Shown here: in pieces, positions 1 to 7,079 of the stretch
Position numbering within the stretch: position 1 is the first letter of the stretch
How the letters are laid out: every line of letters starts with the position of its first letter
Source of the DNA: Bacteroides sp. UBA1317
GTDB lineage: Bacteria; Bacteroidota; Bacteroidia; Bacteroidales; Bacteroidaceae
NCBI GenBank assembly: GCA_002307035.1
Contig: DBTL01000124.1
Location: 1-7,079, forward strand
Reading direction: 5' to 3'
DNA: 7,079 nucleotides
The notes under the pieces: model-generated
Databases searched by the model: none
What the model saw: the letters and a program-made list of their open reading frames with translations, nothing else
What the model was told of the DNA's origin: nothing
Position numbers and translations under genes: made by a program

Positions 1-2955
1 AATCAGCCACAAATTTGCCCATTCATACCCATATTTCTTAATATCCCTTCCTCGTAAAATCGGTCGTATAAGTTCAGCCGTTTTTTTGCGCTCATCTTCC
101 GTTTGGCAATTAGATAATATTTCGTTACGCTTTTCTGTCGATATGATAAAAGCGTCATTGTAGCCCGTTTTTATCCCATAGCTAATTTGGATATTCCAAT
201 CTTTAAGAGGAATACCGACATTCTCTATCTTACGTTTGATACTCATTTCTATAGGCGAAAGTATTACCCAAGAATCTGAAGAGTTAAAACTGCAAATATT
301 GCCTGATTGCTGAACAAAAATGCTCAAATCTTTTAAACGATCTTTGTTCTCTTTTTGGGTTATAGCACAGATTGTTTTCCCTAGATTTTTTTCTTTTGCA
401 AAAAGCAGTATATTAGTATCAACTGTTGCAGATTCAAAAACCTTTATACCAGCAAAGTCAATCAATTGAATTGGATTAGTTTCTTTTATAAAGAATTTTC
501 GAATACTTTCTCCATAACCTGTCCGCATCCATTTATTACTTGTTATAAAACACAAATGCCCATTATTTCTTAATAATTGCCACCCTTTCTCGTAAAAGCA
601 ACAATAAATATCCCCAGCTCGAGAAAATGACTTGTATTTAGAACTTTCTAATTGTTTAGCTAATTCACCTCCATTGTTTTGTAATTGAATGTATGGTGGA
701 TTGCCAATTACTATATCAAAACCATCTGTTATGCCAAACATCCATCCTGTATCAAAAAATGGAGAATAGGTGTTTTGATCGAACATGTCCCATTGCGCAA
801 GTTGCTGAGCTTCAATATTGCCCACTGCATTGGCTTCCTTTAATGTTTCAGCTATCTCGATACGCAACTCAGCTACTCTTGTTTTCCATTTGTTTTTTGT
901 ACGGCTTGTCTTTGCTCCGAAAATCTTATGCTTGGCTTCTTTTAGTTCGTTTTCTTTTGCTTTGATTTCAATCGTATCAAAAAGTGTTGCATCTTTTTTA
1001 TTCAGCCCTATTAGCGTATTTGCAGCTACGAATTTAGCTTCGAGGTTAGGCAATGGACGGATACCAAAGTTATCCACTGGATTATTGTTTGTCTTCTGGT
1101 CTACAATAAGCGATATAAAGAAGCGGAGTTTTGAAATCTGAATAGCAATAGGCTGGATATCCACACCAAAGATGCAACGCTCAATTAAATAAAGTTTACG
1201 CGCGTAGTCGGGGCGATTAAGATTATCGTTGAAACTTCGCTCAATATCGGCAATCACTTCTGCACGCTCCTCTGATAAAGTGGTTTTATATGCTTCGGTC
1301 GTTTGATCTATTGCATCTTGCATCAGAATATCTTTCCATATCTTGTTTTCTGGGTCGAGCTGCGAAAGAATATGCACCATTTGTTGAAGTACACCCATAG
1401 GGAATGCTCCCGAACCACAAGCGGGATCTAATATCTTGCACTCATACAAAGAGTGCATGATAATTTTCTTCTGCTCTGTGGTTAGACTTATCTCTTCATC
1501 GGTATAGTGCATGAGCTTGCGATACTCCTTTTCCAAGTCTTCGCTAACGGTGTGCTTAAGATGTGCAACAAGACTCTCGTCTACCATATACTGCACAATC
1601 TCTCGTGGAGTATAGAATGAACCAGTCTGTTTGCGTGCTGTACTTTTGGTTTCGGGGTTAAAACTAGCCAAAAGGTTTTCGAACACTTTTCCCAAGAGTT
1701 CAGGATCAAGCGATACCTCTTGGTCAAAAGGGGTATTCTCTTCAACCGTGAAGTTATAGCGTTTGAGAATATCTATAATACCTCGTGCGCTAACTTTTTT
1801 CTTCTTCTTATCGCCGTAGAATTCAGAAAGGTCAATATCTCTTCCTGCCTCTTCGCCAAAGAAAAGGTAATCAGGCATAAGAAGATGCTTTTGAACTATT
1901 TCTTTATCCGAAAAACCATCAATATACATTTTATTTTGCTTGTCATCTAAGCATTCAAATAAACCACCATTCAAGAATGGAACTACATCATTAGCTAACT
2001 TCAAAAATAAATCTGGGTTAGTGAATTTATCGTAATAACGCATCAGTTTGTTATTATCAAACCCATTTCTGTCTCTCTTGAATTGTCTTTCTGTTATGGT
2101 ATCTTTGGCTTCGGGGGTTATAGGACTATTGAGCATAGCAAAAAATAAGTTTTGCAGAATTGCTTTATAGTATTTACCTTCATTGGATTTTTCTTGAAAC
2201 AATCCCATCTGAAGATGAGGATTAAAATCTTTTAATAGATTTTTTTCAATGTATTCTTGATCAAAGAACTCATCAGGCACAAGTTTGCGCTGTTTCAAGA
2301 ACCAGACGAAAATTAGACGAGTGATAAGACGTATAACACTTTCTGTATTGTATTTTGTATCGTCAGCAACATCATCAATGTCATTAGGGAATTTAACAAT
2401 CTTTATTGCCCAAGCATACCAATCCGACAACTCATTATAGAATGATTTCGTAAGAATTTCGGTAGAAAAACGTTCTTGTAGCTCTTTTACGTTAGAAACT
2501 CGCCCTTTCTTATAAAGATATTCTTGAGGAGTGCGTATATACTCTCCTAATGATTCCCCCAACAGATATGAATACCTGCGTGGACTAGAATATTCCTTAA
2601 CAGGTTTTCCCTTGCTGTCTTCTTTTAAATCAATATTGATGAGTGAGAAGCGATAGTTCGTATCATTATCTTGTGGCACAAACAATATCAATGCTCGGCT
2701 TTGCCATTCATCGGCAAGAAGTCGGAAAGATTCTTTAGATAACCCTATACGTGGGTCTTCTTTGCCAGTATGCTTTACTTCATAAACAACCAAATCCAAC
2801 GACTGACAAGTACCTAACTTGATGGCACTCGTAGTGTACTTTGTTTGAGTGCGTAAAATTACATTATCGTTCTGTTCAATAAAATCCTCTGGCAGAAAGT
2901 TTACTCGTAGAAAGTCTAGAAAGTCTCTTCTATTGTATGCTTTGTTAAATTCCAT
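1..2955 (-). CDS. Type IIG restriction-modification enzyme, Eco57I-like nuclease-methyltransferase (C-terminus beyond window)
   Basis: The frame is open from ATG at 2955 to the window edge (985 codons, no stop), so this is a 3'-partial gene. Seen: residues 1-200 look like a PD-(D/E)XK nuclease, with D54, then E59-V-K61 in LDLVVYEVKH. A linker reads TGSFYTPREIV (444-454), a conserved lead-in to gamma-class N6-adenine methylases. SAM-binding motif I is DPACGSGAF (510-518), FGVDIQPIA follows (596-604), and catalytic motif IV is NPPY (752-755). FESATVDTNILL (840-851) and LRGRDIKKYG (967-976) belong to the methylase/target-recognition region of Eco57I-type enzymes. Family knowledge: one chain methylates adenine in an asymmetric site and cuts nearby when the site is unmodified. 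Probably a few hundred C-terminal residues with the rest of the specificity domain are missing. The start lies 6 nt after the probable original stop of the KilA-N remnant, which indicates an operon with the upstream helicase. No strong Shine-Dalgarno is seen. The exact specificity cannot be read from this sequence. Confidence 0.93.
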   Translation of the reverse strand, partial: MEFNKAYNRRDFLDFLRVNFLPEDFIEQNDNVILRTQTKYTTSAIKLGTCQSLDLVVYEVKHTGKEDPRIGLSKESFRLLADEWQSRALILFVPQDNDTNYRFSLINIDLKEDSKGKPVKEYSSPRRYSYLLGESLGEYIRTPQEYLYKKGRVSNVKELQERFSTEILTKSFYNELSDWYAWAIKIVKFPNDIDDVADDTKYNTESVIRLITRLIFVWFLKQRKLVPDEFFDQEYIEKNLLKDFNPHLQMGLFQEKSNEGKYYKAILQNLFFAMLNSPITPEAKDTITERQFKRDRNGFDNNKLMRYYDKFTNPDLFLKLANDVVPFLNGGLFECLDDKQNKMYIDGFSDKEIVQKHLLMPDYLFFGEEAGRDIDLSEFYGDKKKKKVSARGIIDILKRYNFTVEENTPFDQEVSLDPELLGKVFENLLASFNPETKSTARKQTGSFYTPREIVQYMVDESLVAHLKHTVSEDLEKEYRKLMHYTDEEISLTTEQKKIIMHSLYECKILDPACGSGAFPMGVLQQMVHILSQLDPENKIWKDILMQDAIDQTTEAYKTTLSEERAEVIADIERSFNDNLNRPDYARKLYLIERCIFGVDIQPIAIQISKLRFFISLIVDQKTNNNPVDNFGIRPLPNLEAKFVAANTLIGLNKKDATLFDTIEIKAKENELKEAKHKIFGAKTSRTKNKWKTRVAELRIEIAETLKEANAVGNIEAQQLAQWDMFDQNTYSPFFDTGWMFGITDGFDIVIGNPPYIQLQNNGGELAKQLESSKYKSFSRAGDIYCCFYEKGWQLLRNNGHLCFITSNKWMRTGYGESIRKFFIKETNPIQLIDFAGIKVFESATVDTNILLFAKEKNLGKTICAITQKENKDRLKDLSIFVQQSGNICSFNSSDSWVILSPIEMSIKRKIENVGIPLKDWNIQISYGIKTGYNDAFIISTEKRNEILSNCQTEDERKKTAELIRPILRGRDIKKYGYEWANLWLI

Positions 2956-2961
2956 TGTATG

Positions 2962-3308
2962 CTATTTTAGGTATTTTCTATTCACTACATCATTCAGTAC
3001 TTTCATTTACTGAATAGCAATCGCATTTGTGGCTTCTACCCATCTTTGTGGTGTTAGAGTAAAACTATTTAGCCCTGCTTATTTCTAAAGGCATCAAATT
3101 CGATGCTTTTAAAATTAGGATTAAATAGCTTCTCCCACAATCCTATAAATTCTATGGTATAACGAGTACGCATCCAATTCTGAATAATATAATTGGTTCG
3201 TTCCGTGTCTTTATGCCTCGCCATATATGTAAGAGAAATGTAATCCTCCGCTCCATGATGAACCAAAGATACTTTTATTTCATTTATTTTTATCTCTTTT
3301 TTCACCAT
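2962..3308 (-). pseudogene. KilA-N domain protein, degraded (frameshift, internal deletion, nonsense codon)
   Basis: The first 79 codons (ATG at 3308 to TAA at 3069) encode the front of a Bacteroidota-type KilA-N protein, with EDYISLTYMARHKD, NWMRTRYTIEFIGLWEKL and FNPNFKSIEFDAFRNKQ. The family continues at once with AGLNSFTLTP-like sequence, and that is present one frame over: AGLNSFTLTPQRWVEATNA from 3078 down. A single base has therefore been lost near 3078-3084. The text then jumps to IAIQ, a TAA (3007-3009) and MKVLNDVVNRKYLK, ending at TAG 2962-2964. This resembles the C-terminal tail of such proteins (IAIQQMKVL) with a CAA-to-TAA nonsense change. Full-length relatives are about 260-280 residues, so roughly 150 internal codons are deleted. 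The total of 347 nt is one short of 116 codons, as expected for a one-base loss. It begins 6 nt after the helicase stop and ends 6 nt before the next ATG. KilA-N domains are DNA-binding modules of phage and antirepressor-like proteins. A truncated 79-residue product could still be made. Confidence 0.82.
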
Positions 3309-3314
3309 ATATTC

Positions 3315-6300
3315 TTAATGTTGTAGCTCTTCCGCTAAAATTAATACCTCATCACCCTCATCCACTTTGTTGGCTCTCGAAATTGTTCTATCGAGATAAC
3401 TTTGTTCAATATCTTTAGGCAGCTTTGCATAATCTTTAATTGTCAGTTGATTTATATATCGTACTTCGTAACCAGAAAGTCCGTCACTTTCAATAACTTT
3501 CATGAGATCTTCTAAATAGTCCATTGGCACAAGTCCTGACTGTCTTACCAATTTAATTTTTGCCATTGCATTCAGACGTTCTTTCTCGTTTCGATCTTGA
3601 TTTAAGCCTTTAAAAAGATGCGACTTTACATCTTGATATAACTTGTCGAATGCTTTCGAAACCTCAAACGCCTCTTCATTCTCTGAAGCTTCAAAAAGTG
3701 AAATAGCTTCTTCCGCAGTCAATGATATTGGGGTATTATTGGCAGAATTAGCTAACTTAAAGACGAAGTCATTGCCTTTCTTGCCAAACATCAATACTCC
3801 AGAAAGAGGCTTAATCGCCTTCCGCCCTGTACGAGAACGGTGTTGGATATTCAGAGCTTCATTATAAATATCAGTACTCTTCAATTCATTGAGCAACTTG
3901 CGATATTTATTATCCCAAGACACTTCTTCACTCAGTCTAAATTCTTGTTTATAACGCTCGGTGAAGAATGCCTGAACTTCTTCATCTTTGGTCAAAGCTT
4001 TAGTGTCTTCGCCCATAATAGCATGTATCATTGCCATTTTCAGGGTCGAAATCTCTTTAGTTCGGGTTTCACTTTCGCCAACATCAGTTGGGAAATAGTT
4101 GTATACATGTAATTCATTAAACATTTTCTTGTTGATACGGTTGATACGGCCGATACGTTGAATTACACGTGTTGGGTTATAAGGTATATCGTAATTAAAA
4201 ATAGCTCCGGACCGGTGCAAGTTGTAACCTTCGGAAATAGCATCGGTAGCAATCAAAATATTATAATCATCACGTTGCAACTCTTGTTTCAAACCAGCAT
4301 CAAAGTTTGCTCGAATAGCCTCTTTATTATGAAGAGAAGCGTCAGCAGAGGTGTACTTGAATACCTTTAATTCCTTCTTTTGAAGTTTATCGCCCAAATA
4401 ATTAGCAGTATCTGCAAATTCGGTAAATACGATAATCTTTCGTTGTGGATCACTTTGCTGTTTATCCTTTAATATCTTTACAAAAGAGTCTAATTTAGGG
4501 TCAGTGCGAATAACGCCATCTTCGCCAAACCACTCTTTTGAAATAGTTTTCAACAATTTAATATCTTCTTTTACATCTTCGATGAAGTTGTCATTGATGT
4601 ATTTCATATCAATCTCGAAAAAGCCTCTTTCGGTGTACTTGTCGAATTTTGTTTGTACTTCAACTAAACCGTCATCTGTTGATATATAAAAGTCATCAAC
4701 ACTTGGTAGGTCTCCTTTCTTATAGACTGGAACTTTACCACTTTTTTCAATCCATTTTAATACGTTCTCTGAGGATTTAATCATATAATCCAACGAAGAC
4801 TTGAACGATGCAACAGAACTTTCAAAACGTCTAACCAACAACTTACGCATAAAATTGGATATATTACTCTGTCTACCAATCAACAAGTTAAAGCTGATAT
4901 CCATCTTTTTTTCCAATTCTTTAGTAAGAGCCTCTTTTTTGTTTTCAGGAACATATGTTACAGGAGCGTATCGAGCCGCTTTAAATCGATAGACTCCATC
5001 TTCTTTATCTTTAGAATTTATTCTGTCTAATGTTTTAAGATATAAATCTCTCAAATTCCCTAAGTCGTAATCCAGCAACTCAGGGTCATTGGGTATAACC
5101 GTTTTTATCTTTTGTTTTGCAAGGTCTTTCTTATATTCGGGAATCTCCTCTAAATCAAGCCTAGAACGCCTAACCACTAATGGATTGATAATTGAACGGA
5201 TGGTTCTTGCTATTTTATTTGCTTCACTTTTAACCTGCTCATCGGTAGCTTTCCCTTCTCTTTGATCTTTTGTTAGTTGTTTGTACTTATCAATTAATTC
5301 TTTGAATGCTGCACCTAAGTTATCAACTGTCTTAAGTGTCGATTTCGTTGGTATCTGGAACAGTTTTAGCATTGAATAGATGTCATCGGGTCGGTTATTA
5401 AAAGGTGTAGCAGTAAGCAACATGACTTTATTATCCGAGCATAGATTATGGAGATTAGCATAATCTAGCGTGTATTCATTACGATATTTGTGTGCTTCAT
5501 CAATAATAATCAAGAATTGTTCCCCATTATTAGAAATAGATTTGTAATGCGACAAAGCTGCCTCAATTTGTCCGCTACTAAACACAGATGCCGCAAAACC
5601 AAACTCATCTTTATACTCTTCCCATTGAAGTTTTAGGTGAGGAGGACAAATAACAATCGTTCTGAGTTTTAAATTCCGTGCAACCGTTGATGCAATAATA
5701 CTTTTACCCAGACCTACAACATCTGCTACAATTACGCCATTATGAGTTTCGATTGCATTTATCGCCATTTGTGTAGCATCAGTTTGGTATTTTAAGTTGA
5801 AGAATTTACCATTTGTAATATCGTGTGGCGTTAATAAATTCTCTTTTGTTGGAATAGAAAAGTATTCGTTCAATACTCTGATATACATAAGATATGGACG
5901 ATATAACTTTTCATACCAGATATGTTTTATTACCTTATCATCAAATTCTCCTAATGTATCTTTATCTGCAATAGAAATAGAAGTTTCCCATAAACTATTA
6001 AAAATAGATTTCCCATCAATATAACTTTGCTTGTCAGAAAAGCGAGCGTTTATTTCCAGACGTCCTTTCAGGCCGGCATAAGAAAGGTTACTTGACCCCG
6101 TGATTACTGTTCCAGGAGCCTCGCCTCCTTCATTCACTATTTCGTTGTATTCAAACAAATACATCTTTGCGTGGCAAGGATCTTCTGTTTTTCTTATCTC
6201 TAAAGAACCATCGATTATTTTAGAATAGAACAGTCTAAAAGCATCACGTTTTTCATCAGAATCGAATGAGTCTGTCTCATTCCACATGGAAACCAAAGAA

Positions 6301-6575
6301 CTGTAATAACGGTCTTTGCTCTGTCCTCTGGATTGGTTGGTTTTGATAAAGCTATCAATTTCTCTTGCTTTATTAGATATGAGAGTATCTACCTCCAACC
6401 CAACAAGGACTCTTATCTTTTTATCTTTCAGATTACTGCATATTTGCTCAAATCCAGAATAGTAGAAGTATCCAACGAGAATATCAACTGAATTGCTTTT
6501 AGGAAGAATCCCGTTAATAATCTCTGACAAGAATTTATCTTGATTAGTTATGAAGCTATTTTGCGAGTTACTCAT
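3315..6575 (-). CDS. SNF2-family DEAH helicase with N-terminal phospholipase-D-like domain
   Basis: An intact 1086-residue protein. Residues 25-200 form a PLD-like domain with the half-motif H135-A-K137 and G160-SSN163-LS; the usual acidic residue four positions after the lysine is E142 instead of D. Helicase core 1 has YQTDATQ (263-269), Walker A G288-LGKS292, motif Ia VICPPHLKLQW (308-318), D359-EAH362 and T388-ATP391. A charged insertion of about 250 residues follows (430-680). Core 2 has KIIVFTEF (713-720), motif V ATDAISEGYNL (776-786) and motif VI QRIGRINR (806-813), with arginines R810 and R813. The C-terminal 200 residues are not recognised. Family knowledge: SNF2-like enzymes use ATP to translocate on or remodel duplex DNA, and PLD-helicases of this design sit in restriction and phage-defence loci. 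Inference: it is the motor of the system completed by the type IIG enzyme downstream. The ATG at 6575 follows a purine-rich stretch (AAAGAAGAAAAG), and an in-frame TAA at 6579 excludes an upstream start. The PLD domain might be a nuclease or only a DNA-binding fold. Confidence 0.95.
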   Translation of the reverse strand: MSNSQNSFITNQDKFLSEIINGILPKSNSVDILVGYFYYSGFEQICSNLKDKKIRVLVGLEVDTLISNKAREIDSFIKTNQSRGQSKDRYYSSLVSMWNETDSFDSDEKRDAFRLFYSKIIDGSLEIRKTEDPCHAKMYLFEYNEIVNEGGEAPGTVITGSSNLSYAGLKGRLEINARFSDKQSYIDGKSIFNSLWETSISIADKDTLGEFDDKVIKHIWYEKLYRPYLMYIRVLNEYFSIPTKENLLTPHDITNGKFFNLKYQTDATQMAINAIETHNGVIVADVVGLGKSIIASTVARNLKLRTIVICPPHLKLQWEEYKDEFGFAASVFSSGQIEAALSHYKSISNNGEQFLIIIDEAHKYRNEYTLDYANLHNLCSDNKVMLLTATPFNNRPDDIYSMLKLFQIPTKSTLKTVDNLGAAFKELIDKYKQLTKDQREGKATDEQVKSEANKIARTIRSIINPLVVRRSRLDLEEIPEYKKDLAKQKIKTVIPNDPELLDYDLGNLRDLYLKTLDRINSKDKEDGVYRFKAARYAPVTYVPENKKEALTKELEKKMDISFNLLIGRQSNISNFMRKLLVRRFESSVASFKSSLDYMIKSSENVLKWIEKSGKVPVYKKGDLPSVDDFYISTDDGLVEVQTKFDKYTERGFFEIDMKYINDNFIEDVKEDIKLLKTISKEWFGEDGVIRTDPKLDSFVKILKDKQQSDPQRKIIVFTEFADTANYLGDKLQKKELKVFKYTSADASLHNKEAIRANFDAGLKQELQRDDYNILIATDAISEGYNLHRSGAIFNYDIPYNPTRVIQRIGRINRINKKMFNELHVYNYFPTDVGESETRTKEISTLKMAMIHAIMGEDTKALTKDEEVQAFFTERYKQEFRLSEEVSWDNKYRKLLNELKSTDIYNEALNIQHRSRTGRKAIKPLSGVLMFGKKGNDFVFKLANSANNTPISLTAEEAISLFEASENEEAFEVSKAFDKLYQDVKSHLFKGLNQDRNEKERLNAMAKIKLVRQSGLVPMDYLEDLMKVIESDGLSGYEVRYINQLTIKDYAKLPKDIEQSYLDRTISRANKVDEGDEVLILAEELQH

Positions 6576-6578
6576 TTC

Positions 6579-6626
6579 TTACTTTTCTTCTTTATTATCA
6601 CGATCAATCAATTCTTTCACATCCAT
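6579..6626 (-). other. 15-codon ORF immediately upstream of the helicase
   Basis: ATG at 6626 to TAA at 6579 encodes MDVKELIDRDNKEEK, and the stop is 3 nt before the helicase ATG in the same frame. Its charged composition and tight spacing resemble the tail of an upstream operon gene translationally coupled to the helicase. It lies in the same frame as the DinD-like reading upstream, with one TAA (6630-6632) between. It may be the surviving 3' end of that degraded gene, a short leader peptide, or chance. The KilA-N remnant downstream shows the same arrangement of a short tail close to an intact start, which favours the first reading. No function is assigned. Confidence 0.35.
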
Positions 6627-6629
6627 ACT

Positions 6630-6842
6630 TTAAACCTTTGCTATCTCAAACAGCATTTCTAAACTTGGTTGCAAACAAAACCATACATGTTGTAAAGATA
6701 TGAAATAATATGTTATAGAGTAGCGAAACAAAAAGATTAATTCTTCACGTTTTGCCCCACTGCCAAGCTGAACCATTTTCGTGAAAGCACGAAAATGGTC
6801 GCCCATGCTGATATTTTGCACCTTACAAGCCTCAACAACCGA
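6630..6842 (-). pseudogene. DinD-like (DNA-damage-inducible protein D, Bro-N type) gene remnant
   Basis: In the minus frame from about 6842 the text reads VVEACK, VQNISMG, then DHFRAFTKMVQLGSGAKRE (ending at 6744). This matches a conserved block of DinD proteins as I know it: an EAC segment, a DHF segment, a K-M-V-x-L-G-S-G-A-K-R-E block and then L-S-R-Y-A-C-Y-L-I. Here the continuation is FLFRYSITYYFIS, a poor version of that last block, and then unrelated residues to a TAA at 6630-6632. Family members are about 270-290 residues, so most of the gene is gone. A GTG at 6821 would allow a 63-residue product, but it would start inside the conserved domain, so a degraded gene is more likely. Upstream, 6842-6960 holds possible scraps of the N-terminal part in several frames (QELLG near 6910, FLK near 6880), with stops between. 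DinD is named for an SOS-inducible gene, and relatives often sit near restriction loci. The link to this operon is inferred from strand and position. Confidence 0.65.
6772..6799. repeat. Perfect 28-nt palindrome (12-bp arms, 4-nt loop)
   Basis: Arms ACCATTTTCGTG (6772-6783) and CACGAAAATGGT (6788-6799) are exact reverse complements around AAAG. No T-run follows on either strand, so it is not a typical intrinsic terminator. It lies inside the DinD-like reading, where it encodes DHFRAFTKMV. The codons for HFR and TKM are naturally near-complementary, which may partly explain it. It could also act as an operator or RNA hairpin. Confidence 0.85.
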
Positions 6843-7079
6843 TCTTACAATAACAGAGCAATATAAGATAATTTTTCAAGAATTTCTATACACAGAGTTT
6901 TACCCAACAACTCTTGCTGTTACTCTTGCTGTTACTCTTGCCGCAGCAAGAGTTCAACCTTAACTTTTCTACATCATTTTACTCTTTATAGCTGAAATAA
7001 AAATGTCTTTTTGTAAGTGCAATCATTCATACAGCCTTGCACCAAAAAATAGGGCATACTGCTTATTATTATGCTGTGC
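6843..7079. other. Non-coding / decayed region at the right edge
   Basis: No intact gene is seen on either strand. The short plus-strand reading frame across 6781-6963 is explained by the repeat array (repeated LAVT) and by the antisense of the DinD-like block. The minus strand shows only scraps compatible with a decayed DinD N-terminus. The final 120 bases (6960-7079) hold nothing I recognise. The promoter of the helicase operon may lie within 6630-7079, but I could not find a convincing pair of Bacteroidota TTTG and TAnnTTTG boxes at proper spacing. Confidence 0.5.
6909..6954. repeat. 12-bp tandem repeat with inverted copy
   Basis: ACTCTTGCTGTT occurs at 6910-6921 and 6922-6933, followed by a partial third copy, ACTCTTGC, at 6934-6941. 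An inverted copy follows: GCAAGAGT (6946-6953) pairs with 6934-6941 around a CGCA loop. The longer CAGCAAGAGTT (6944-6954) pairs perfectly over 11 bp with AACTCTTGCTG (6909-6919). Alternative hairpins are therefore possible and the array could slip in length. Read on the minus strand it lies where the N-terminal part of the DinD-like gene would be. Confidence 0.85.

Noticed and set aside
693..1141. Plus-strand reading frames of about 90-107 codons
   Set aside because: They lie wholly antisense to the methylase core (motif IV and upstream), whose conserved motifs are on the minus strand.
3643..6024. Several plus-strand reading frames of 61-90 codons
   Set aside because: All are antisense to the helicase, whose motifs run unbroken on the minus strand; none has a recognisable domain.
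1..6575. Complete BREX or DISARM operon
   Set aside because: Only a methylase-nuclease and one helicase are visible; none of the other hallmark genes (for example PglZ, BrxC, DrmA or DrmB) is present in the window.
6640..6740. Bacteroidota promoter (TATCTTTA-like box on the minus strand near 6690)
   Set aside because: It matches TAnnTTTG imperfectly and no TTTG box lies at proper spacing upstream; the nearest is too far.
6772..6799. Palindrome as an intrinsic terminator
   Set aside because: No run of T follows the stem on either strand.
6630..6842. Intact small gene starting at GTG 6821
   Set aside because: The start falls inside the conserved DinD block, the upstream half of which continues in frame before it, and the downstream half no longer resembles the family.
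6781..6963. 60-codon plus-strand reading frame
   Set aside because: It arises from the antisense of the DinD-like block and from the tandem repeat; no domain, and low-complexity end.

Overview
The window is an AT-rich stretch of bacterial DNA, most likely from a Bacteroidales-type member of the Bacteroidota. That guess rests on the style of the proteins, above all the KilA-N remnant and the Eco57I-like enzyme, and on weak A-rich translation starts. All convincing genes lie on the minus strand, so transcription runs from high to low coordinates. No rRNA, tRNA, CRISPR array or recognisable transposase gene was seen.

Layout in transcription order. (1) 6579-7079 holds no intact gene. It contains a short but clear DinD (DNA-damage-inducible protein D, Bro-N-like) core at 6744-6836, embedded in decayed sequence. 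Around it are a perfect 12-bp-arm palindrome (6772-6799), a 12-bp tandem repeat with an inverted copy (6909-6954), and a 15-codon ORF just before the next gene. (2) 3315-6575 is an intact 1086-residue SNF2-type helicase with an N-terminal phospholipase-D-like domain. (3) 2962-3308 is a KilA-N gene broken by a one-base frameshift, a large internal deletion and a nonsense codon. Its original start and probable original stop both survive, each 6 nt from the neighbouring gene. (4) 1-2955 is a type IIG restriction-modification enzyme (PD-(D/E)XK nuclease, gamma-type N6-adenine methylase, start of target recognition). Its frame is open to the window edge, so the C-terminus is missing.

Together the helicase and the nuclease-methylase look like a two-protein, ATP-using restriction or phage-defence operon. 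The PLD-helicase would supply DNA translocation or remodelling, and the type IIG protein would supply recognition, adenine methylation and cleavage. It has elements in common with BREX, DISARM and helicase/methylase/ATPase systems, but no other component of those systems is visible here, so I do not assign a named type. The most distinctive point is that two accessory genes of the KilA-N/Bro-N type have decayed, one on each side of the helicase, while the two large enzyme genes remain open.
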